The notes below the pieces were generated by a model. The model had not been told where the DNA came from and made no database searches. It was given only the letters and a program-made list of their open reading frames with translations. Position numbers and translations under genes: made by a program. From DAHUYF01 sp035509275 (GTDB lineage Bacteria; Pseudomonadota; Alphaproteobacteria; ATCC43930; CGMCC-115725): a stretch of 11,917 nt of DNA. Below, in pieces: positions 6,012 through 11,917 of this stretch; the first letter of the stretch is position 1; the number at the start of each line of letters is the position of its first letter. The DNA lies in NCBI GenBank assembly GCA_035509275.1, contig DATJLU010000122.1, positions 1 to 11,917 on the forward strand, read 5' to 3'.

Positions 6012-7733
6012 TCAGCGCCAAGCGAGCAGCGCGACCTTGGCGAGCCACGCCAAGGTGCGCCAACCTGCCGGCTTGAGCTCGGGAGCGAGCATGCCGATGA
6101 GGTCTCCCGCCGCGACGGGCCCCGCCTGCAGCTTTTCCATGAGGTGCCCGGTATGGGCGGTGTCGAGCAGCATCGCCGGCACCGGCGCCGCAGCGCCGAG
6201 CGCGCGCATCGCGCCCGCGAGCGACGCGTCGGCGCCGGCCGGCGCTGTCAGGATCGTTTCCGGCGCAAGCTGGTCCGTCGGCCAGTCGCGGAACAGATCG
6301 AAAGGATCCATGCGCGGCGGGCTGGGAGGACGGCCGGGAAACGGCGCGGCCACTTCCGCCGCAGACCGCCGGCGCTCGCCCAGCTCCGCCCACAGCGCCT
6401 CATAGGCGGCGATCACGACGCGCCAATCGAAGGTCTCGCGCGCGCGCCGCCGACCGGCCGCGCCCATGCGGCCGCGCAGCTCCGGATCGGCGATGAGCCG
6501 CAGCAGCCTGTCGGCGCAAGCGCCCACATCGACGGCGCTGCTCTGGCTCGCCGCGGCGGAGAACATCGCGTGATTGAAATTGCCCGTTGCATGGTCGACG
6601 GCGAGCGCCTCGCCGCTGCCCGCCGGCGGCATCAGCGTCGGCACGCGGAAGCCGTCGATCCCGTCGCGCACGGTATCGCGGTAGCCATCCCAATCGCTCA
6701 CCACGACCGGCAGCCCGGCGGCCATGGCCTCGATCGGTGTCAGGCCGAAGGTCTCTTGCACGCTGTCGGCGAGCGAGACGAAAATATCCGCGGCGAACCA
6801 GGCGCGGCGATGGGCGTCCTGCCGACTGTCGAGCACGGTCCGCGCGACGGATGGCGCGAGCACTGCGGCGGCCTGCGCGAAAGTCTCAGCGAAGAAATCG
6901 GACCGGAACCAGCCGACTTCGAGCAGATGCACCGGCCGGCCGGCGCGTTCGGCGGCGTGCTGGGCGGCGATGTAGAGCGGCACCGGGTTGGCTTTTTCGG
7001 CATGATCGAGCCGGCCGACGTAAAGCAGGACCACCGCGTCTTGCGGAATGTTGTGGCGCGCCCGAAACGCGGCACGCTCGCCATCGCGCGCAGTGAACGC
7101 GCCGCTGTCGACGCCGAGCGGAATGATCGGCAGCGCGGCACGGCAGGCGATCCGCGCGCCGGTCAGGTTGCGGAGATCGTCGCCATACGCATCAAGCGCC
7201 CGTTCGACCGCGCGCTTTGCCACCGACGTCGTGCACACCAGCGCGTCCCATGACTGCACCGGTGCGGTGAGAAGGTGGCCGATCGCCTCCATGGCGGTGA
7301 GCTCGGAGAGCGTGTGCGTCACCCCGACAATCGAAAACCCGCGCTGGTCGCCGCGGCGGCGCAGCGACGCAAAGCTCCCAAGATCGGGGCCGGGCGTATA
7401 AAGCGTGCCGATCTCGGCGAGCCGCGGCAGCTCGCGCAGCTCGATGGTGTCGACCGGCGCGCCGCTCCCGCCATGGCGCGCGACGAAGTCGCGGAAGGCC
7501 GGTGCGTCCGGCGGCTCATGCGCCAAGCCGGTCAGACCGCCTTGCGCCGCGTGACGCACATAGGCGGCAAGGAAACCGGCGGAGGCCGAGCGGCGTCCGG
7601 CGACCGCTCCGGCGAGGTCGTAATCGGCAGCGGTGAAGGCAATGGCCGCCGCCGGCGAGCGGCGGCTGGCGGCGTCGGCGCCGCCGCTGCGTTCCCCCTG
7701 CGGCAACGCCGCGGTTCGGGGTAGGAAAGCCAT
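6012..7733 (-). CDS. GT4-type glycosyltransferase (GT-B fold)
   Basis: The 573-residue protein is a retaining GT-B enzyme of the glycosyltransferase group 1 type, which transfers a sugar from a nucleotide donor. Residues 30-205 form the acceptor half, with GVTHTLSELTAME (137-149) and APVQSWDALVCTTSVAKRAV (157-176). The donor half follows: VLLYVGRLDHAEKANP (235-250) carries the Arg and Lys of the donor site, and QETFGLTPIEAMAAG (326-340) holds the E-x7-E pair E327/E335. SDWDGYRDTVRDGIDGFRVP follows directly. Residues 455-573 form a C-terminal extension, with DPFDLFRDWPT (476-486), beyond the standard fold. There is no signal peptide, so it acts in the cytoplasm. The ATG at 7733 has GGAG about ten bases upstream. 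It heads a two-gene unit with the sulfotransferase. Donor and acceptor cannot be read. Confidence 0.88.
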   Translation of the reverse strand: MAFLPRTAALPQGERSGGADAASRRSPAAAIAFTAADYDLAGAVAGRRSASAGFLAAYVRHAAQGGLTGLAHEPPDAPAFRDFVARHGGSGAPVDTIELRELPRLAEIGTLYTPGPDLGSFASLRRRGDQRGFSIVGVTHTLSELTAMEAIGHLLTAPVQSWDALVCTTSVAKRAVERALDAYGDDLRNLTGARIACRAALPIIPLGVDSGAFTARDGERAAFRARHNIPQDAVVLLYVGRLDHAEKANPVPLYIAAQHAAERAGRPVHLLEVGWFRSDFFAETFAQAAAVLAPSVARTVLDSRQDAHRRAWFAADIFVSLADSVQETFGLTPIEAMAAGLPVVVSDWDGYRDTVRDGIDGFRVPTLMPPAGSGEALAVDHATGNFNHAMFSAAASQSSAVDVGACADRLLRLIADPELRGRMGAAGRRRARETFDWRVVIAAYEALWAELGERRRSAAEVAAPFPGRPPSPPRMDPFDLFRDWPTDQLAPETILTAPAGADASLAGAMRALGAAAPVPAMLLDTAHTGHLMEKLQAGPVAAGDLIGMLAPELKPAGWRTLAWLAKVALLAWR

Positions 7734-7948
7734 CGCTGCTCAACTCCACTCGTCGCGATGCTGCGCCGTCGCCTCGCGTCATCGGCGAAATCTCTACGCC
7801 GTCGTGGTTAAGGACAGGTGAAGCGGGGCTGCCGAGGCGCCTTGGGCGCCGCCCGGCGGGCGCGTTCCACAAGGCCCCGCGCAGCGCCCCGCACAGCCGC
7901 GGGATTCCGGGCTTTTGAGCAAACCGGGCAGGGCGTTAACCATCGCTT
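7734..7948. other. Divergent intergenic region between glycosyltransferase and sciP
   Basis: No gene is seen here. The stretch holds the presumed promoter of the glycosyltransferase unit on the minus strand, but no convincing -35/-10, sigma-54 or CtrA site could be picked. A perfect GGCGCC-TTG-GGCGCC hairpin lies at 7836-7850 in a very GC-rich section (7821-7915). Composition becomes AT-richer toward sciP. Confidence 0.5.
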
Positions 7949-7963
7949 TTAGGGCTTTGTTAA
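7949..7963 (+). promoter_or_regulatory. CtrA-like box upstream of sciP
   Basis: The sequence TTAGGGCTTTGTTAA is two TTAA-type half sites spaced by seven bases. It matches the CtrA consensus TTAA-N7-TTAA at seven of eight positions. Another TTAA lies just upstream at 7936-7939. A -10-like TAAATT (7975-7980) lies downstream, with the box in the -35 position, so transcription would start near 7987. This fits the known activation of sciP by CtrA in Caulobacter. Confidence 0.5.
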
Positions 7964-8012
7964 GTCGCTCCCCCTAAATTTGCGGTTACACGAAGCGGAC
8001 GTTGCGACAACC

Positions 8013-8315
8013 GTGAAGACAGACGCACATTCCTCGCTCGGCTCCTCGTCGATGGACTGGCTCGACGCCGTCGGCCCCATCGCATCGCTGGACAGCCTGC
8101 CGCCGCCCGACACCAAGCGCTGGGTCATCCGGCGCAAGGCGGAAGTGGTTGCGGCCGTGCGCGCCGGCATCCTCACGCTCGAGGAAGCGTGCCGCCGCTA
8201 CACCCTCTCCATCGAAGAGTTCCTCTCCTGGCAGCGCCTCGTCGACAGCCACGGCCTCCCCGGCCTGCGCGTGACGCGCCTCCAGGACTACCGCGAGATC
8301 GAACGGGAACGCTAG
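8013..8315 (+). CDS. sciP: SciP/DUF1153 family regulator (CtrA antagonist)
   Basis: SciP is a small helix-turn-helix protein of Alphaproteobacteria that represses CtrA-activated genes, including flagellar ones, and in turn depends on CtrA. The conserved core is complete: LPPPDTKRWVIRRKAEVVAA, then VRAGILTLEEACRRYTLSI, then EEFLSWQRLVDSHGLPGLRV and TRLQDYR. A nine-residue charged tail ends the protein. The start is uncertain. The frame is open from a TTG at 7980, but the likely promoter would start transcription after it. The GTG at 8013 gives 100 residues and the ATG at 8052 gives 88; neither has a strong ribosome binding site. The gene precedes the fliF operon, an order I recall also from Caulobacter. 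The repeat cluster begins two bases after the stop codon. Confidence 0.9.
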   Translation: MKTDAHSSLGSSSMDWLDAVGPIASLDSLPPPDTKRWVIRRKAEVVAAVRAGILTLEEACRRYTLSIEEFLSWQRLVDSHGLPGLRVTRLQDYREIERER

Positions 8316-8316
8316 G

Positions 8317-8395
8317 CGAAGGCGCGCAGCGCCTTCGTCCGCGGTGGCGTCAGCGGTTGCGCAGCAACCGCGAGAGCCACACCGTGCGGACTAGC
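8317..8395 (+). repeat. Two-hairpin repeat, unit 1 (direct)
   Basis: The unit is hairpin 1 (8317-8337: 9-bp stem CGAAGGCGC/GCGCCTTCG, loop GCA), a 15-nt spacer, hairpin 2 (8353-8371: 8-bp stem GCGGTTGC/GCAACCGC, loop GCA) and a 24-nt tail starting GAGAGCCACACC and ending ACTAGC. TCCGC (8338-8342) can also pair with GCGGA (8386-8390), closing hairpin 2 inside a larger stem. It starts two bases after the sciP stop. Confidence 0.88.
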
Positions 8396-8401
8396 ACAGC
8401 G

Positions 8402-8476
8402 CGAACGCGCAGCGTTCGTCGCTGGCGGCGGCAGCAGTTGCGCAGCAACTGCGAGAGCCACACAGAGCCGACTAGC
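8402..8476 (+). repeat. Two-hairpin repeat, unit 2 (direct)
   Basis: It has the same architecture as unit 1, starting six bases after it. Hairpin 1 (8402-8418) has a 7-bp stem CGAACGC/GCGTTCG and loop GCA. The spacer is again 15 nt. Hairpin 2 (8434-8452) has stem GCAGTTGC/GCAACTGC and loop GCA. The 24-nt tail starts GAGAGCCACAC and ends ACTAGC. Relative to units 1 and 3, the third pair of hairpin 2 changes from G-C to A-T on both arms. Confidence 0.88.
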
Positions 8477-8501
8477 ATTCCTTCCGACATCTCCCACCGG
8501 G

Positions 8502-8577
8502 GCTATCCCGCTCGGTGCGGCTCTCGCGGTTGCTTGCGCAACCGCTGACGCCGCCATCGACAAACGCTGCGCGTTTG
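8502..8577 (-). repeat. Two-hairpin repeat, unit 3 (inverted)
   Basis: This is an inverted copy, read on the minus strand. Hairpin 1 (8577-8561) is CAAACGC/GCGTTTG with loop GCA and extends outward through CATCG/CGATG with one bulged A. The spacer is 15 nt. Hairpin 2 (8545-8526) is GCGGTTGC/GCAACCGC with a four-base loop. The 24-nt tail starts GAGAGCCGCACC and ends ATAGC. It is separated from unit 2 by 25 bases of unrelated sequence. With units 1 and 2 it makes a tail-to-tail arrangement. Confidence 0.86.
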
Positions 8578-8582
8578 CGATG

Positions 8583-8708
8583 GGGAAATTCCTGCCTCCT
8601 TCCTAGGTAAATTCTGCCGGCTATTTACCGGTTATTCACTGAAGCGCCGTTAAGGTCCGCGCCGGGTCAAAAAAGCCCGGTGATGGGAACCGCGAGGGAC
8701 GAGCGACA
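8583..8708 (+). promoter_or_regulatory. fliF upstream region
   Basis: The region is non-coding and holds the presumed fliF promoter. A perfect inverted repeat, GGTAAAT-N10-ATTTACC, lies at 8606-8629 and is the best operator candidate. A CCGGG/CCCGG hairpin with an A-rich loop lies at 8662-8680, inside the likely leader. GAGGGA (8692-8697) is the probable ribosome binding site. No good sigma-54 or full CtrA site is seen; a lone TTAA occurs at 8650-8653. Confidence 0.5.
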
Positions 8709-10388
8709 GTGAACGGCCTCCTTCAGACACTGCGTGGTCTCGGTACGTTGCGTCTCGCCATGATCGGCGGCGTGGCGCTGGCGATGATCGCGTTCTTCGC
8801 CTTCATCACCACCCGCATCTCGCAGCCCGGCATGACGCTGCTCTACGGCGACCTCGATCTCAAAGACAGCGGCGCCATGGCGCAGAAGCTCGATGCCATG
8901 GGCATTCAGTACCAGATCAAGGGCGACGGCGCCGAGATCCTGGTTCCCTCCGATCAGGTGGCGAAGCTGCGCATGACCATGGCCGAGGCCGGCCTCCCCC
9001 ACGGCGGCACCGTCGGCTACGAAATCTTCGACAAGACCGAAGCGCTCGGCACCTCGAGCCTCGTCGAGAACATCAACCGCCTGCGCGCGCTCGAAGGCGA
9101 GCTGTCGCGCAGCATCGCCTCGATCAACTCGGTGCAATCGGCGCGCGTGCATCTGGTGCTGCCGCAGCGCCAGCTGTTCTCGCGCGAACGCGAGGTGCCC
9201 ACCGCCTCCATCATCATCAAGATGCGAGGCCCCGAGCGGCTGGAGAAGCCGCAAGTCGCGGCGATCCAGTATCTGGTCGCATCCGCCGTCCCGGGCCTCT
9301 CGCCGACGCGGGTCTCGATCGTCGACAGCGAGGGCAACCTGCTCGCCCGCGGCGACGGCGACAGCAGCAGCGCCGCCATCGCCAACACCGCCGAGGAGCA
9401 GCGCATCAATTACGAGAACCGGATGGCGCGCAACGTCGAGGAGCTGCTCGAGCGCACCGTCGGTCCCGGCAAGGCGCGGGTCGACGTCCATGCCGATATG
9501 GATTTCGACCAGATCACCACCAATACGAAGAGCTTCAATCCGGACCAGCAGGTCGCGCGCTCGACGCAGACGACGACCGAGAAAAGCTCCAGCAGCGACA
9601 ATGGCGACCAGCCGGTGACGGTGCAGACCAACCTGCCGAACCAGCAGACCGCAACCTCCTCGGGCGGCGGACAAAGCAACTCGTCGCGCGACGAAGAGAC
9701 GACCAATTACGAGATCGGCGAGACCGACCAGAGCCAGGTGCGCGAGACCGGCGTGGTGAAGCGCCTTTCCGTCGCCGTCCTGGTCGACGGCACCTACACC
9801 ATCGCCGCCAACGGCACCCGGACCTACGCGCCGCGCTCGCCCGAAGAGCTGAAGCAGCTCACCCAGCTGGTGCGCACGGCGATCGGCTATGACGAGAAGC
9901 GCGGCGACACGGTGGATGTTGCCAACATGCGCTTTGCCGGCGCCGACGACACCATGCCCGCCCCGCCCACCACCGTCTTCGGCTTCGAGCGCGGCGACAT
10001 CGTCAAGATGGGCGAGATGCTGGTCATCGCCGTGGTCGCCGTGCTCTTCATCCTGCTCGTGATCCGGCCGCTACTGATGCGCGTCCTCGAGAACAGCGCC
10101 GCCGCCGCGGACGCGAACAACCTGCTGCCGGGCCAGGTCGCCGGCCAGGGCGCGCCGGCGCTGCCGCCGCCCGCCGGCCTCACACCGGCGCTCGCGGCCG
10201 CGGCGGGCGGCGCGGTGGTGCCGGCCAGCGGCGGCGATGGCGATGGCGGGCCGGACAAGATGATCGACATCGGCCAGGTCGAAGGCCGCGTTGCCGCCTC
10301 CAGCATCAAGAAGATCGGCGAAATCGTCGAGAAGCATCCGGAAGAGGCGGTCGCCATCGTGCGCGCCTGGATGTACCAGGGAGCCTGA
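8709..10388 (+). CDS. fliF: Flagellar MS-ring protein FliF
   Basis: FliF forms the MS ring in the inner membrane, the first part of the basal body, and carries the rotor through its C-terminus. The protein has 559 residues. Residues 16-35 are the first membrane helix (LAMIGGVALAMIAFFAFITT). Residues 38-215 are the YscJ/FliF ring-building part, with ALEGELSRSIASINSVQSAR (127-146) and HLVLPQRQLFSRE (148-160). Residues 280-345 are the usual Ser/Gln/Asn-rich linker. Residues 433-453 are the second membrane helix. Residues 531-559 (SSIKKIGEIVEKHPEEAVAI, then VRAWMYQGA) are the FliG-binding tail. The start is GTG, with GAGGGA about 11 bases upstream; no closer in-frame start keeps the first helix. 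fliG follows after six bases. Confidence 0.97.
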   Translation: MNGLLQTLRGLGTLRLAMIGGVALAMIAFFAFITTRISQPGMTLLYGDLDLKDSGAMAQKLDAMGIQYQIKGDGAEILVPSDQVAKLRMTMAEAGLPHGGTVGYEIFDKTEALGTSSLVENINRLRALEGELSRSIASINSVQSARVHLVLPQRQLFSREREVPTASIIIKMRGPERLEKPQVAAIQYLVASAVPGLSPTRVSIVDSEGNLLARGDGDSSSAAIANTAEEQRINYENRMARNVEELLERTVGPGKARVDVHADMDFDQITTNTKSFNPDQQVARSTQTTTEKSSSSDNGDQPVTVQTNLPNQQTATSSGGGQSNSSRDEETTNYEIGETDQSQVRETGVVKRLSVAVLVDGTYTIAANGTRTYAPRSPEELKQLTQLVRTAIGYDEKRGDTVDVANMRFAGADDTMPAPPTTVFGFERGDIVKMGEMLVIAVVAVLFILLVIRPLLMRVLENSAAAADANNLLPGQVAGQGAPALPPPAGLTPALAAAAGGAVVPASGGDGDGGPDKMIDIGQVEGRVAASSIKKIGEIVEKHPEEAVAIVRAWMYQGA

Positions 10389-10394
10389 CGAGCC

Positions 10395-11426
10395 ATGGCC
10401 GGCATGAACATGCGCGTGCGCGAAGACTTCCGCACCCTGACCGGGCCGGAAAAGGCGGCGATCCTCATGCTCGCGCTCGGGGAAGAGCATACGGCGCGCC
10501 TGTTCGCGCTGATGGATGACGAGGAGATCAAGGAGATCTCCCAGACCATGGCCAATCTGGGCACGGTGAGCTCCAATATTGTCGAGCGGCTCTTCGTCGA
10601 CTTCGCCGAGCAGATCTCTGCCACCGGCTCTCTGGTCGGCACCTATGAGAGCACCGAGCGGCTGCTCGCCAAGGTCCTGGGCCAGGACCGCGTCAACACG
10701 ATCATGGAAGAAATCCGCGGCCCGGCCGGCCGCACCATGTGGGACAAGCTCGGCAACGTCAACGAGACCGTGCTCGCCAACTATCTCAAGAACGAATATC
10801 CGCAGACCGTCGCCGTCGTGCTCTCCAAGATCAAGCCGGAGCATGCCGGCCGCGTGCTGACACAGCTGCCGGAAAGCTTCGCCATGGAAGTGATCATGCG
10901 TATGCTGCGGATGGAGGCGGTGCAGAAGGAAGTGCTCGACGACGTCGAGCGTACGCTGCGCAACGAGTTCTTCTCGAGCCTCGCGCGCACCAACCGCCGC
11001 GACAGCCACGAGCTCATCGCCGAGATTTTCAACAGTCTCGACCGCAACTCGGAGAACCGGTTCATCGTCGCGCTGGAGGAGCGCAACCGCGACTCCGCCG
11101 AGCGCATCAAAGCCCTCATGTTCACCTTCGAGGATCTCGGCAAGCTCGACGGCTCGGCGATCCAGGCGATCCTGCGCTCGGCCGAGAAGGAAAAGATCCC
11201 GGTCGCCCTCAAGGGCGCGTCCGAAGGGCTGCGCGATCTCTTCTTCAGCCACATGTCCGAGCGCGCCGGCAAGCTCCTGCGCGAGGAGATCGCGGCCATG
11301 GGCCCGGTCCGCCTCAAGGACGTCGAGGAGGCGCAAGCCTATCTCGTCTCGACCGCCAAGGACCTCGCGGCACGCGGAGAGATCGTCATCTCCGACGGCA
11401 GCGGCGACGACGAGCTCGTCTATTGA
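10395..11426 (+). CDS. fliG: Flagellar motor switch protein FliG
   Basis: FliG sits between the MS ring and the C ring and interacts with the stator to produce torque. The 343 residues are normal length. Residues 13-110 are the N-terminal FliF-binding domain (LTGPEKAAILMLALGEEHTA). The middle domain follows, with EYPQ (134-137) in place of the EHPQ motif of enteric FliG and KPEHAGRVLTQLPE (147-160) after it. The C-terminal domain has the charged ridge around KALMFTFEDLGKLDGSAIQA (239-258), then IPVALKGASEGLRDLFFSHM (268-287). An acidic tail ends the protein. The ATG has GGGAG upstream, inside the fliF end, so the two genes are likely coupled. The EYPQ form seems common in alphaproteobacterial FliG. 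Confidence 0.97.
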   Translation: MAGMNMRVREDFRTLTGPEKAAILMLALGEEHTARLFALMDDEEIKEISQTMANLGTVSSNIVERLFVDFAEQISATGSLVGTYESTERLLAKVLGQDRVNTIMEEIRGPAGRTMWDKLGNVNETVLANYLKNEYPQTVAVVLSKIKPEHAGRVLTQLPESFAMEVIMRMLRMEAVQKEVLDDVERTLRNEFFSSLARTNRRDSHELIAEIFNSLDRNSENRFIVALEERNRDSAERIKALMFTFEDLGKLDGSAIQAILRSAEKEKIPVALKGASEGLRDLFFSHMSERAGKLLREEIAAMGPVRLKDVEEAQAYLVSTAKDLAARGEIVISDGSGDDELVY

Positions 11427-11434
11427 GCGCCGCC

Positions 11435-11917
11435 ATGCCCGCCCGCCGCTTCCTCTTCGACGTCTCGTTCGACGAGCCGGACAAGCCGGCTTCCGTCCGC
11501 GCGGTGCCGGAGCCGACCTTCACGCAAGCGGAGCTCGTTGCCGCGCGCGCCCAGGGCGAGGCCGAAGGCCGTGCGCAAGCGCTCGCCGAAGCCGCCACCA
11601 TGACCGAGACCCGCGTTGCGGAGGCGATCGAGGCCTTGGACCGCGCCGTCATCGCGGCCACCGAAGCGCGCGCCGCCATCGTCCAATCGGTCGAGCAGGA
11701 CGCGGTGACGCTCTTGCGCCACTGCCTCGCGAAAGCTCTGCCGGCGCTGTGCCGCAAGGAGCCGCTCGCCGAATTCGAAGACTTCATCGTCCGCACGCTC
11801 GCCGAGGCGCTCGACGAGCCGCGTCTTGTCATCCGCGTCGCCGACGCGCTTTTCGACGCCGTGCAGGAGCGTATCAACCCGCTCGCCAAGGCCAACGGCT
11901 ATAGCGGCAAGCTGGTC
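11435..11917 (+). CDS. fliH: FliH (FlbE-type) export ATPase regulator, N-terminal part (runs off window end)
   Basis: FliH binds and restrains the FliI ATPase and links it to the C ring during export. The 161 visible residues start MPARRFLFDVSFDEPDKPAS. Residues 30-100 are Ala/Glu/Arg-rich with a QGEAEGRAQALAEAAT helix (41-56) of the kind FliH uses for dimerisation. From about residue 80 the conserved C-terminal domain begins (LLRHCLAKALPALCRKEPL, then ALDEPRLVIRVADALFDAV). The frame is still open at the last base, so probably some tens of residues are missing. The ATG lies eight bases after the fliG stop, with only a weak ribosome binding site. Sequence similarity to FliH is modest, as usual for this family; position after fliG supports it strongly. 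Confidence 0.82.
   Translation, partial: MPARRFLFDVSFDEPDKPASVRAVPEPTFTQAELVAARAQGEAEGRAQALAEAATMTETRVAEAIEALDRAVIAATEARAAIVQSVEQDAVTLLRHCLAKALPALCRKEPLAEFEDFIVRTLAEALDEPRLVIRVADALFDAVQERINPLAKANGYSGKLV

Noticed and set aside
5054..7253. Long plus-strand open frames across the sulfotransferase and glycosyltransferase genes
   Set aside because: They lie opposite two genes with clear catalytic motifs; their products are Arg/Ala-rich and show no motif.
8189..8548. Open frames running through sciP and the repeat cluster
   Set aside because: They are in other frames of sciP, continue through palindromic repeats, and have Arg-rich products with no motif.
8317..8577. CRISPR array or rRNA/tRNA-like element
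   Set aside because: Only three units, one inverted, with no regular unique spacers; no tRNA arms or rRNA sequence can be read.
8581..8595. Possible sigma-54 element before fliF
   Set aside because: Only the GG and GC are in place; the other conserved bases are wrong, unlike the three strong sites elsewhere.
10794..10805. EYPQ instead of EHPQ in FliG
   Set aside because: To my knowledge this is the usual form in alphaproteobacterial FliG, so not a defect.
10071..11336. 421-codon open frame antisense to fliF-fliG
   Set aside because: It mirrors the coding frames of fliF and fliG, which are certain; composition effect.

Overview
The window is part of a chromosomal flagellar gene cluster from a GC-rich alphaproteobacterium. 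This placement rests on four things. The partial flagellin has the alphaproteobacterial type of N-terminus. A SciP/DUF1153 gene, a cell-cycle regulator family of Alphaproteobacteria, sits just upstream of fliF. The gene order is fliF-fliG-fliH. The upstream DNA carries sigma-54 (-24/-12) promoters with palindromes, a Caulobacter-like flagellar logic. Genus cannot be assigned from the sequence alone.

Layout. Positions 1-111 (minus) hold the first 37 codons of a flagellin gene, and 338-685 (minus) a small FlaG-like gene. Positions 987-4911 (plus) are a tight operon for hook building: fliK (hook-length control), flgD (hook cap) and flgE (hook protein). Positions 4982-7733 (minus) hold a two-gene cassette, a GT4-type glycosyltransferase followed by a PAPS-type sulfotransferase. 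It converges on flgE and diverges from sciP. Positions 8013-8315 (plus) are sciP. Positions 8316-8708 hold no gene but contain three copies of a two-hairpin repeat and the fliF upstream region. Positions 8709-11917 (plus) are fliF, fliG and the start of fliH, which runs off the end.

Regulation. Three near-consensus sigma-54 promoters are readable: 172-186 (minus, flagellin), 793-807 (minus, FlaG-like) and 944-958 (plus, fliK-flgD-flgE). The last two diverge around a 136-bp gap with CCGGCAAA-type palindromes. Similar palindromes lie 80-150 bp upstream of the flagellin promoter. They look like sites for a sigma-54 activator of the FlbD type. No good sigma-54 site precedes fliF or sciP; sciP instead has a CtrA-like half-site pair. 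This fits a two-tier hierarchy: early basal-body genes under CtrA/SciP-type control, and late hook and filament genes under sigma-54.

How the genes work together. FliF builds the MS ring, FliG forms the rotor on it, and FliH serves the export ATPase. FlgD caps the growing hook, FlgE is its subunit, FliK sets its length, and flagellin makes the filament. The glycosyltransferase and sulfotransferase may decorate the filament or another surface glycan, but that link is inferred from position only. The least ordinary feature is the 8317-8577 repeat cluster. Its three ~75-79 nt units each carry two hairpins whose stems differ by compensatory base changes.
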